Shown here piece by piece: positions 5,960 to 12,930 of a DNA stretch of 12,930 nucleotides (position 1 is the stretch's first letter; each line of letters begins with the position of its first letter). Source of the stretch: an uncultured Collinsella sp. (GTDB taxonomy: Bacteria; Actinomycetota; Coriobacteriia; Coriobacteriales; Coriobacteriaceae); the NCBI GenBank assembly GCA_934646965.1, contig CAKUEZ010000059.1:1-12930 (forward strand), in the 5' to 3' direction. Made by a program: the position numbers and the translations under genes. The notes beneath the pieces are model-generated. The model made no database searches. It saw nothing but the letters and a program-made list of their open reading frames with translations, and was not told where the DNA came from.

Positions 5960-8260
5960 ATGTTCGCAGCCGCTATCTCGCTCGTCGGTCTTGCGGCGAC
6001 CGTCTACCTTGTTTTGCGCGAAGCCAAGGCCATTCGCGCGCAGTCGGGCGCCGTCGCCAAGAGCGCTCTTGGATGGAGTGTCGCCTTTGGCCTGTTCCAG
6101 CTCTTTTTGACCGTCTGGGGCGCCATTGGCCTCGTGGCGCAAAACGAGCCGCTCGCCTTTGTGATGCTCATCCTGACCAACGCCATCCTCACCGGATGCG
6201 CCTGGGCAAGCATCGCGCGCGATCGCATCGCCCCGCTCGTCTTTGCGTTCGCCTCGACCGACGCCCCCGCCCCCACGGGCAAGCTCGCCCGCCTGCGCGG
6301 CGCCTTTGTGGGCAAGCCGCTTGTCGCCGCCGTACTGTTCCTGCTGCTCGCCGGCGTCTTTGCGCTGCTGGGCATGGAGGTCTCGTCCAACCACGACTTT
6401 ACCTGGGTCTACCCCCTGTGCATCTTGCTCGAGTGGGCCATCATCACCGCGCTCATGGCCGGCCTGTTCTTCCTGTTTCAGCGCCACGGCGCAGCTCCGG
6501 CCGTCCTGGCCTTCGCCCTCTTTGTCCTGGGCATTGCCGAGTTCTTCGTCATCACGTTTAAATCCATGCCCATCCAGCCGGGCGACCTTTCGGCCATCTC
6601 CACCGCCGCCGCGGTCGCCGGCAACGGCTACACCTTCTCGATCTCGCTGTTTTGCGTGCTGTCGATGGGCTTTACCGCCATCTCGATGCTGCTGTGCGAG
6701 TACGCCGGCATCGTGGCGCCGCACCGCCAGAAGGGTGCCGCCAACGCCAAGCGCATGCTGCTCACCAACCTGCTCGTGGCCGTGCTGTGCCTGGGCGGCG
6801 TGACTGCACACGTCACACTCATCGACTACTACAACACCCTGGGCATCACCGTGTACACCTGGCGCCCGCTCGAGAGCTACTGGCGCGAGGGCTACCTGCC
6901 TGCCTTCATTAGTGCCGCGCAGTCCATCAAGCCGCCTAAACCCGCCGACTACTCCGTCGATGACGCCAAGGCCACGCTCAAAAAGTACGCCAAGGCCTAC
7001 GACAAGTCCGACGCCGCCAAGAGCGACGAGCGCGCCGCAGCAAAGGAGCAGTTCGATAGCGAGAAGCCCACGGTCATCGCCATCATGAACGAGACGTTCT
7101 CGGATCTGTCGATCTACCAGAACATGCGTGCCGGCTACGAGGGCCCGCAGTACTTTAAGAGCCTGTCCAACTGTCTCAGCCGCGGCAAGCTCTACGTGAG
7201 TGCCTACGGCGGCGGCACCGCCAATACCGAGTTTGAGTTCCTGACCGGCAACTCCATGGCCAACCTGGGCTCGGGCGTGTACCCATACACCATCTACAAC
7301 ATGGAGACGACCGAGAACCTGGCCGAGCAATTCAAGTCGCTCGGCTATGCCACCACGGCCATGCACCCCAACCACGCGACCAACTGGAACCGCGAGAACG
7401 TCTACAAGGACTTTGGCTTTGACCAGTTCCTGTCCATCAACGACTTCCAGGGCGCCGACACCCTGCGCGGCATGGTGACCGACCAGGCTACCTACGACAA
7501 GATTCTTGAGCTGCTCGACCAGAACGCCGATCCGCAGTTTATCTTCGACGTGACCATGCAGAACCACTCGGGCTACGACACGGGCCTGCTGCCGGTCGAC
7601 AAGCAGATGCACCTCAATATCGACACGACCGACCTGGACGCCAAGACCGTCGAGGACGGCACGCTGTCCGACGTCGACGAGTATGTCTCGTGCATCGAAC
7701 AGTCCGACCAGGCGCTGCGCTACTTCCTCAACGCCCTGAGCAAGCTCGACCGCAAGGTGGTCGTGGTGTTCTGGGGCGACCACCAGCCGTTCTTCCCGTC
7801 CAAGTTCAACGACAAGTGGTTTACCGACGAGGACGACGCCACCCATCAGGAGCGCTTGTGGCAGACCGACTACATCATCTGGGCTAACTACGACGTCGCC
7901 GGCTGCGACCAGACGAGCGAGACCGATGACCTGTCCACCAACTACCTGTCCACCCAGCTCATGCAGCTGATCGGCGCCCCGCTTTCCGACTACCAGAAGG
8001 CGCACATGACGCTGCGCGAGTCGCTGCCCGCCATCAACTCCGTGGGCTACGAGGATGCCAGCCTGCGCTGGGCGCTCTCCTCCAACGTCACCGGCGACGA
8101 CGCCGTTGCCGGTGCCGCCACCAAGGCACGTGAGGATTACGCCAAGATGCAGTACTACGAGATGTTCCGCGACGGCAAGAATGTCTACACCGAGCACTTC
8201 CAGACCGAGGCCAACGAGACCGACCCCAACCTGGCACCGGGTACTACTAAGATCAAGTAG
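5960..8260 (+). CDS. LtaS/MdoB-type phosphoglycerol transferase (sulfatase fold)
   Basis: Membrane enzyme of the lipoteichoic acid synthase / phosphoglycerol transferase family, which transfers glycerol phosphate from phosphatidylglycerol to a growing polymer or glycan on the outer face of the membrane. The protein has 766 residues. About eight hydrophobic segments (near 1-20, 37-59, 65-86, 118-138, 147-171, 178-198, 223-250, 267-287) precede an extracellular alkaline-phosphatase-fold domain at about 350-660. By motif alignment to S. aureus LtaS the metal/catalytic set is present: E378 in NETFSD, nucleophile T420 in GGGTANTEFE, H469 in MHPNHATNWNRE, and D607/H608 in FWGDHQPF. LtaS is usually near 640 residues with five helices, so the membrane part is larger here. 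The start is ATG 5960, with GAGGAG at 5947-5952 seven bases upstream; an in-frame GTG at 5945 overlaps that site. Whether the product is a lipoteichoic acid or another phosphoglycerol decoration cannot be told. Confidence 0.9.
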   Translation: MFAAAISLVGLAATVYLVLREAKAIRAQSGAVAKSALGWSVAFGLFQLFLTVWGAIGLVAQNEPLAFVMLILTNAILTGCAWASIARDRIAPLVFAFASTDAPAPTGKLARLRGAFVGKPLVAAVLFLLLAGVFALLGMEVSSNHDFTWVYPLCILLEWAIITALMAGLFFLFQRHGAAPAVLAFALFVLGIAEFFVITFKSMPIQPGDLSAISTAAAVAGNGYTFSISLFCVLSMGFTAISMLLCEYAGIVAPHRQKGAANAKRMLLTNLLVAVLCLGGVTAHVTLIDYYNTLGITVYTWRPLESYWREGYLPAFISAAQSIKPPKPADYSVDDAKATLKKYAKAYDKSDAAKSDERAAAKEQFDSEKPTVIAIMNETFSDLSIYQNMRAGYEGPQYFKSLSNCLSRGKLYVSAYGGGTANTEFEFLTGNSMANLGSGVYPYTIYNMETTENLAEQFKSLGYATTAMHPNHATNWNRENVYKDFGFDQFLSINDFQGADTLRGMVTDQATYDKILELLDQNADPQFIFDVTMQNHSGYDTGLLPVDKQMHLNIDTTDLDAKTVEDGTLSDVDEYVSCIEQSDQALRYFLNALSKLDRKVVVVFWGDHQPFFPSKFNDKWFTDEDDATHQERLWQTDYIIWANYDVAGCDQTSETDDLSTNYLSTQLMQLIGAPLSDYQKAHMTLRESLPAINSVGYEDASLRWALSSNVTGDDAVAGAATKAREDYAKMQYYEMFRDGKNVYTEHFQTEANETDPNLAPGTTKIK

Positions 8261-8279
8261 CGGGTCCTTCGACCTGGTT

Positions 8280-8410
8280 CGTCTGCCCGGCGGCGCGGAA
8301 TGTAAGGTTCCCTGCTCGGGCAGTCCTGCTCGCACGGAGAGCACATTAAGTGCTCTCCGGCTCGTGCGGAACTCGCGATGAACCTTACATTCCGCGCCGC
8401 CGGGCAGACG
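8280..8410. repeat. 131-bp palindromic element with 31-bp perfect inverted arms
   Basis: Arms 8280-8310 and 8380-8410 are perfect reverse complements over 31 bp (core GCCCGGCGGCGCGGAATGTA). The 69-nt centre carries a nested perfect 9-bp hairpin, GGAGAGCAC (8336-8344), loop ATTAA, GTGCTCTCC (8350-8358). The flanking heptamers CCTGGTT (8273-8279) and CCTTGTT (8411-8417) match at six of seven positions and may be a decayed target-site duplication. No coding capacity and no T-tract follow, so a REPIN or MITE-like non-autonomous element is more likely than a terminator. It lies 19 bases after the transferase stop codon and would be transcribed as a very stable hairpin in that mRNA. Confidence 0.75.
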
Positions 8411-8473
8411 CCTTGTTGTTGGGACGTGGCTTGTCTTGGGAGTATCTGCAACATATATAGATATAGATGAGTT

Positions 8474-8503
8474 GAAGGCCACGTTGTGTGGCCTTCTTTG
8501 TTT
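8474..8503 (+). terminator. Intrinsic terminator of the phosphoglycerol transferase transcript
   Basis: A perfect 9-bp stem, GAAGGCCAC (8474-8482) with GTGGCCTTC (8488-8496), loop GTTGT, is followed by TTTGTTT on the plus strand. On the minus strand the stem is followed by AACTC, so it works in one direction only. Confidence 0.8.
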
Positions 8504-8505
8504 GC

Positions 8506-8629
8506 GGAAAGCGCGTCCCGGAATCTGACGTTGGAATGGGATGTAGTTTCCGGTTGAGGGTCTGTTGGGAAAGTGCGTCCCACTTTGGGGGCTGATTCTG
8601 GGATGCGGTTTCCGGTTGCCGAGTCTTTG
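8506..8629. repeat. Two tandem copies of a 62-bp hairpin-forming unit
   Basis: Unit 1 (8506-8567) begins GGAAAGCGCGTCCC and contains GGGATGTAGTTTCCGGTTG at 8538-8556. Unit 2 (8568-8629) begins GGAAAGTGCGTCCC and contains GGGATGCGGTTTCCGGTTG at 8600-8618. The period is exactly 62 bases at both landmarks. Within each unit the first block is an imperfect reverse complement of the second, so each can fold into a hairpin with 14-nt arms, better in unit 2. The middles diverge more than the ends. The pattern resembles REP-type dispersed repeats. Confidence 0.7.
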
Positions 8630-8637
8630 CTCGATAG

Positions 8638-8676
8638 AAAACCCGAGTAGCCTGGTGGTTGGCTGCCCGGGTTTTT
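8638..8676. terminator. Bidirectional terminator between convergent genes
   Basis: AAAACCCG (8638-8645) pairs with CGGGTTTT (8668-8675), extended inward by GTAGCC/GGCTGC around an 8-nt loop, with a single A-C mismatch between. Runs of T/A flank both sides, so it can work in both directions. It lies 27 bases after the stop codon of the minus-strand surface-protein gene and probably ends that transcript, while catching plus-strand read-through. Confidence 0.7.
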
Positions 8677-8702
8677 GATTTGCTGTTGCCCCCTGCTGGT
8701 GG

Positions 8703-11700
8703 CTAGTGGTTCTTGCGGCGTTTAGTCAAGATGACGAGGGCTATTGCCACCAGGATGATACCCGCTGCTGCTGCGGTGGCGACCAGGGCGAATGTTTGGT
8801 CGCCGGTATTTGCGAGGTTCTTCGCTGTGGTCGTAGTCTTGACCTTGGTGTCGGTCTTAGCTCCGTTGTCGGACTTGGGCTTGTCCGGGTTCGTCGGGGT
8901 CTCAGGAGTCTCGGGGTCCTTTGAGCCTTCGGAATCGGTTGGGCCGGCGGTGTTTACCAGCGTATGGTCCAGGAACTTCTTGGCGCCCGCACTTGCCTGT
9001 GAGAACAGGCGGCGCGTGCGGATCGGGGTGGCGTTCACCGTTGTGGGCGCCGTCTCCTCGGCCTCGATATTCACGAGCGTCGTGCCGGTGTCGAGGCCCA
9101 CGTCGTTGTATCCCACGTGGCAGTAGTACTGCGCACCGTCATCGTCTGCGGTCAGGTCAATCTCGAGCTTCGAGGCCGTTCCGGCTGGGAGGTTGCCATC
9201 GGCACCCACGCGCTGGAACGCGGTCTCGCCACGTCCCTTGCGGTACCAGATATACGTTGGCGCCAGCTCCGTCTCGACACCATCGGCGCCGCGCTGCGTC
9301 ACGCGGCCGATTGCCAAGAGCGTCAGATGGCTCCCCGCCGTGCGCTCGATCGAGGAGTCGTATTCGATGCTCGACCCCTCTTCAACATCCGCCGCCGGTC
9401 CGCTCACGCTCATCGTCATGCCGTCAGGCATGGTCTTGACCGTAATGATCGCCGAGCGAATGCCCGTTTCTGTCGTTGAATCATTCTTAACGGCGGCAAT
9501 CGCGAATCGATACTCCGTGTTGGGCTGCAGCCCGTCCCAGACAAGCGACGTCTGCGTGTTGTCGGCAATCTTCCAGCTATTGACAACGGCGTCCGCCGCA
9601 TTGCTCTGCAGCATGCCCACGCCGTAGCTAAAGCCGTTCTTCTTTGCGAGCACATCGTCCCAGCTAAACGTAACACTGGCCGAATCAACGGCGTTTGCCG
9701 TAAAGCCCGTCACGGCCGGCGCTTCGGGCATCTCGACATCCTTGACGTCATAGCCCACGATCCAGAACTGATCGGTGTCCTTGGTGCCGAGCTTGTCGCC
9801 CGAGTCGGCCTCGAACTTGTCGACATCTACCGCGTTGACGCCCAGGCGCCACGCAAAGCCGTACTTATCCTTCGCAGCTTCGGGCAGGTTGTCGACGGTG
9901 CCGCCGTATTCGGTCGATTCACTCGAGGAGTTACCCGTAGTAAAGCCGGCGTTGGCACCAAAGCACAGGCCGCCAAACAACTCGTGCTTTGCGAGCTTCG
10001 CGCCCATGACAACGCTGCCGTTCAGCGTAAAGCCGTACTCAAACTCCTGTTCCTCGCCGTCCTCGACTTCGATGGCCTGCTCAATGCTCGCCCCCGACTG
10101 CGCGACAGCACCGTTAAACCCATCGTGCGTGTAGGCGCGCGTCACGCCAGGTTTGCCCAGACCAAAGGAATCTTGCACGGGAGTCGTGCCGTTGAGCGCC
10201 GTGTAATAGCTGTCGGGTTCTCCCGACCGGTTGGTCAAAAAGTAGCTGAGCGGCGTCATATTGTGCTGTTTGGCAATGCGGTCATAGGCGTCGACATTAA
10301 CGACCGAGGTCTGCGCGCCGAGCGACACGGGCGCCGCCATCACGCCCTTGCCACCAGTTTCCTCATTTTCGATCTCGTACTCGTAATAGACCATCGGAAT
10401 CGTGTAGAGCACGGCCTTGTCGCCTTCGCCGGCATGCGACTCATAACTTACGCTGGCGCTCACTGTACGCTCGCTCCGGTAGTCATAGCATCCCTCGGCG
10501 GCAAAATCGACTGAAGCATTAATCGCGACCAGGGGCGGACCGGTCTGCACCTCGACGGCAACGCCCAACTCGGCGCCAATGGTATAGCCCTGGGATGTCC
10601 CCGTGCTCTTTCCCTCGCCGTATGACGTGCCGCCCAACACCAGATAGCCGTATGCCTGCTCCAGATCCTCAACATAGGGAGCATCCTGCAGCACAGCGAG
10701 CACGCGCGGGTTGGTATAGACCTTGTAGCGGTCCTTGTACGTGATCTTGACGCTGTCATTGTCGACATCGGGCAGCGCGAGCGAGATAAATGTGCCGTAG
10801 GTAGTGCCGCGACGGTTGCTCTCGCTAATCACCTGCTCCTCGCCGCGGCGCACCCTTCCGTTCTCGTCGAGCGAAAGATGCGAGGCTGTCATCCAATAGT
10901 AGTCATCGTTCTTGCGCAGGTCCTCGTCGCGGTGCTTGCCCACCACGGCGATAAAGCTCTCGTTATAGCGGTCCGAACCCGAGACGCTGCCCGCCTTGAC
11001 GTCGCTGATCCACACCTGCTCTATACCCTTGTGGTCATGCTTGTTGCTGCTGTTGTATTGCTGACCGCTCATGCTCATGGTTCCGACCATGGACCCCAAG
11101 CCCTGGGCCCCGCTCTGCGCCGTGTTGCAGGCAAAGTCGCGGAACACATCGCCGCCCACGAGCACCTCGTCGACCGCCAGCTGCTCGGACAGGCCGTCAA
11201 GGTTGGCAGTGGCAAGGGCAATAGGCGCCAAGGTGCACGGATAGCGCTTATCCTGAGCGCTATCCTTCCATGCGCTGTTGGGCACATGCATCAGCCCATA
11301 GGAGGCGAGGAGCCCGTCTCTGTATTCCTTGCAATCGGAAAGCTTGAACTCGCCAGACTCCGAGTCAAAATACGCGTAGCGGTACAGCGCGCCGTACAGC
11401 CCCTTGCTGCCGTCAGAGGCGCCGTAATCAAAAGTGCTGCTTTGCCAGTCATAGCCCGCAAGAATAAGGCCCGTGACGGTTTCATCCGTCTTCTTTCCTT
11501 CTTCATCGTAGGCGGCAAACGTGCCGAACGTCGCATTCGCGGCGACCATGGTCTTGCCGTTCGCGGAGAGGGAGATTGCGCCCGCGTCACCCAGAGCATC
11601 GACATGGACGAGCGCACCCTTGGATGCATCCCACGAGAACAGCTCGCAATGCGTCGACTTATCAATATTCTTCTTGCCGTAGGGTGCCGAGACCACGATG

Positions 11701-12791
11701 GCGAGGTCATCGCAAAAATCGCGATCGAGGTCGCCGGCCGCTAGCGAAACGACAGGAGCTGACTGAAGCTGCGTCCAGGAGTCGTTCCCGCCCTTGTTGT
11801 GCGTGGTGTAGTCCGCGGCGTTACCGGCATCGATCTTGACGACGCTTTGCTTCCAGTTGCCGCCCTCCAAGTCATACATGTCGACTACAGCCTTGCGCAC
11901 GCCGTTCTCGTCGACATAGCAGCCCGCGTAGACAAAAAGCTCGTCGACGCCGTCGCCATCGACATCGCCCGCCTCGACATCAAAGACCGCATCGTGCTCT
12001 TGCAGGTAGCCGGCGTTCAGATACTTAAAACGGCCTCCGTCCATCATATTGGTGTTGACCGTCACCGGCAGGCGTGTATCGAGAGTGCGTGTGCGCCCGT
12101 TGCTAAACGAATAGAGGACCAGCTCAACCTTTCCGGCGTACGACTTGCCGCCGATCGTCGTGGAAGAACTGTCGCCGTAGGCACGAAGCTCGGCAACGCG
12201 GCTCTTTTTGCCCGTACTGGCGTCGCTGCAGAACTCAACACTCGTGGCGTGAATGCCCGAGAAACCGTTATTGTCGTTGGCGAGCACTGTTGAGGACCCA
12301 TTGTTACTTAGGTACGACCAGTCGCCGCCGCCGTAATCGCTGTGCTTGTAGAGATCGCTGTTCGTATCGAAATTGTTGACGTTTTGCCAGAACTTTGCGG
12401 CGCCCCACACACTTCCATAGCCATCGGTAAGTTTGCTGCTGCCGCCAATGTCGCCGCGCTCGACGTTCTCGAGCTTGTCGCGCAGAGTGTAGCGATTGCC
12501 ATGGCTACCGTTAGCTGCCATATAGACCTCGCTGCGCGTGGCAAACGTCGTGGGGGTATCGGTGGAATAGGGGCCAACGGTATCGGCCGGAATGTCCTCG
12601 TTCGTGCCCAGGCCCAGGTCGCTATAGTCCCGCTCGGTCATATCCGTGATGTCGGGCGTGTCGGCCGCCTGGGCGACGTTGGGGGCCGCCGTGAAACAGG
12701 CGACACTCGTTGCAATCAACGCAGCAAGCGCCGCCGTCCCAACAAGCGGGATTTTCGACAACCGACGAATGTGGGGGTATGGAACGTGCAT
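8703..12791 (-). CDS. Sortase-anchored multidomain surface protein (FG-GAP propeller, FN3, Ig-like, LANTG)
   Basis: Secreted, wall-anchored protein of 1362 residues; function unknown. ATG 12791 is chosen because GAGG lies six bases upstream and the N-terminus is then a good signal peptide (basic HIRRLSK, hydrophobic 14-36, AQA cleavage near 42); a more upstream GTG at 12851 has no such support. Residues of about 60-715 look like an integrin-type FG-GAP propeller: Ca2+-style loops DVDGDGVDE (276-284), DLDRD (354-358), DVDND (675-679), and weaker repeats such as ATANLDGLSEQLAVDEVLVGG. A beta-rich region at about 720-1020 is unassigned (Cys768, Cys943). An FN3 domain (1021-1120), an Ig-like domain (about 1121-1243, DDDGAQYYCHVGY) and a Thr/Pro/Lys stalk (about 1275-1325) follow. 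The end is a sorting signal: LANTG (1326-1330), a hydrophobic helix, and KRRKNH. LANTG rather than LPxTG resembles the LAxTG motif of class E sortases. Adhesion or ligand binding is inferred only from architecture. Confidence 0.88.
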   Translation of the reverse strand: MHVPYPHIRRLSKIPLVGTAALAALIATSVACFTAAPNVAQAADTPDITDMTERDYSDLGLGTNEDIPADTVGPYSTDTPTTFATRSEVYMAANGSHGNRYTLRDKLENVERGDIGGSSKLTDGYGSVWGAAKFWQNVNNFDTNSDLYKHSDYGGGDWSYLSNNGSSTVLANDNNGFSGIHATSVEFCSDASTGKKSRVAELRAYGDSSSTTIGGKSYAGKVELVLYSFSNGRTRTLDTRLPVTVNTNMMDGGRFKYLNAGYLQEHDAVFDVEAGDVDGDGVDELFVYAGCYVDENGVRKAVVDMYDLEGGNWKQSVVKIDAGNAADYTTHNKGGNDSWTQLQSAPVVSLAAGDLDRDFCDDLAIVVSAPYGKKNIDKSTHCELFSWDASKGALVHVDALGDAGAISLSANGKTMVAANATFGTFAAYDEEGKKTDETVTGLILAGYDWQSSTFDYGASDGSKGLYGALYRYAYFDSESGEFKLSDCKEYRDGLLASYGLMHVPNSAWKDSAQDKRYPCTLAPIALATANLDGLSEQLAVDEVLVGGDVFRDFACNTAQSGAQGLGSMVGTMSMSGQQYNSSNKHDHKGIEQVWISDVKAGSVSGSDRYNESFIAVVGKHRDEDLRKNDDYYWMTASHLSLDENGRVRRGEEQVISESNRRGTTYGTFISLALPDVDNDSVKITYKDRYKVYTNPRVLAVLQDAPYVEDLEQAYGYLVLGGTSYGEGKSTGTSQGYTIGAELGVAVEVQTGPPLVAINASVDFAAEGCYDYRSERTVSASVSYESHAGEGDKAVLYTIPMVYYEYEIENEETGGKGVMAAPVSLGAQTSVVNVDAYDRIAKQHNMTPLSYFLTNRSGEPDSYYTALNGTTPVQDSFGLGKPGVTRAYTHDGFNGAVAQSGASIEQAIEVEDGEEQEFEYGFTLNGSVVMGAKLAKHELFGGLCFGANAGFTTGNSSSESTEYGGTVDNLPEAAKDKYGFAWRLGVNAVDVDKFEADSGDKLGTKDTDQFWIVGYDVKDVEMPEAPAVTGFTANAVDSASVTFSWDDVLAKKNGFSYGVGMLQSNAADAVVNSWKIADNTQTSLVWDGLQPNTEYRFAIAAVKNDSTTETGIRSAIITVKTMPDGMTMSVSGPAADVEEGSSIEYDSSIERTAGSHLTLLAIGRVTQRGADGVETELAPTYIWYRKGRGETAFQRVGADGNLPAGTASKLEIDLTADDDGAQYYCHVGYNDVGLDTGTTLVNIEAEETAPTTVNATPIRTRRLFSQASAGAKKFLDHTLVNTAGPTDSEGSKDPETPETPTNPDKPKSDNGAKTDTKVKTTTTAKNLANTGDQTFALVATAAAAGIILVAIALVILTKRRKNH

Positions 12792-12860
12792 GGGAGACCT
12801 CGCTTTACTCGAGTGGAGTCGGCTCATTTGCTCAAATGCTACGCCTGACACCCAAAATTC

Positions 12861-12895
12861 CGTGTCTCATTTTCGCCAACGGCGTGTCTCATTTT
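12861..12895. repeat. 13-bp direct repeat upstream of the surface-protein gene
   Basis: CGTGTCTCATTTT occurs at 12861-12873 and again at 12883-12895, a 22-bp period (about two helical turns). The right copy continues into TTGAGA, making TCTCATTTTTGAGA, a short inverted repeat. The repeats lie 70-105 bases upstream of the surface-protein ATG, where tandem activator or repressor sites could sit. They may instead be the remains of an insertion-sequence end, since repeated terminal motifs are known in IS21-type elements; no transposase is visible. The rest of 12792-12930 shows no gene and no convincing promoter. Confidence 0.55.
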
Positions 12896-12930
12896 TGAGA
12901 ATCCGAGATGCCGCGGAAATCTTATCCCAG

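Larger units (their letters stand above)
8261..8702. other. Repeat-packed spacer between convergent genes
   Basis: No believable protein gene lies in these 442 bases. They hold, in order, a 131-bp palindromic element (8280-8410), an AT-rich stretch (about 8447-8468), a plus-strand intrinsic terminator (8474-8500), two tandem 62-bp repeats (8506-8629) and a bidirectional terminator (8638-8676). Each is described separately. Confidence 0.8.

Noticed and set aside
8280..8410. The long inverted repeat as an intrinsic terminator
   Set aside because: No T-tract follows either arm, the loop is 69 bases, and a proper terminator is present at 8474-8503.
5882..8482. An 866-codon open frame on the minus strand, opposite the transferase gene
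   Set aside because: It lies entirely antisense to a gene with clear catalytic motifs, is low-complexity in Gly, Val and Arg, has no known domain, and is explained by strong G/C bias at third positions.
8185..8583. Short frames through the palindromic element on both strands (PGGAECKV-like peptides)
   Set aside because: The same peptide appears from both strands because the DNA is palindromic. There is no ribosome binding site, and the frame runs over a terminator.
8506..8629. The tandem repeats as a CRISPR array
   Set aside because: There are only two units with diverged middles and conserved paired ends, with no repeat-spacer pattern and no cas genes.

Overview
The window is high-GC bacterial DNA. 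Gene content, codon usage and the style of the intergenic repeats fit a gut actinobacterium of the class Coriobacteriia, most likely Collinsella. That placement is from recognition and was not computed. No rRNA, tRNA, CRISPR array or complete insertion sequence is visible.

Left half (1-5745), all on the minus strand. Reading in the direction of transcription, the order is: a nitroreductase-family flavoprotein (5745-4870); the potassium transporter Kup (4699-2672); a 56-residue single-pass membrane protein (2610-2440); a strong intrinsic-terminator-like hairpin (2394-2356); a shortened KdpD-type sensor kinase (2328-703); and the response regulator KdpE, whose last residues run off the window (698-1). 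Kup, the small protein and KdpDE form a potassium-uptake and sensing cluster. KdpD lacks the classical N-terminal KdpD and universal-stress domains. No kdpFABC is visible, so the regulated target is either outside the window or is the neighbouring kup.

Right half. A divergent plus-strand gene (5960-8260) encodes a polytopic LtaS/MdoB-type phosphoglycerol transferase with recognisable catalytic residues. Converging on it from the right is a minus-strand gene (12791-8703) for a 1362-residue secreted surface protein. That protein has a signal peptide, a probable FG-GAP beta-propeller with Ca2+-type Asp loops, a large beta-rich domain I do not recognise, an FN3 domain, an Ig-like domain, a Thr/Pro/Lys stalk and a LANTG sorting signal. 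Both genes concern the cell envelope: one polymerises a wall or membrane glycopolymer, the other is a sortase substrate.

The 442-base spacer between these convergent genes is full of structured repeats: a 131-bp element with perfect 31-bp inverted arms, an intrinsic terminator for the transferase gene, two tandem copies of a 62-bp hairpin-forming unit, and a bidirectional terminator. The region upstream of the surface-protein gene carries a 13-bp direct repeat with a 22-bp period. No complete novel defence or mobile system is present. The least explained items are the surface protein's central domain, the repeat-packed spacer, and the small membrane protein inside the potassium cluster.
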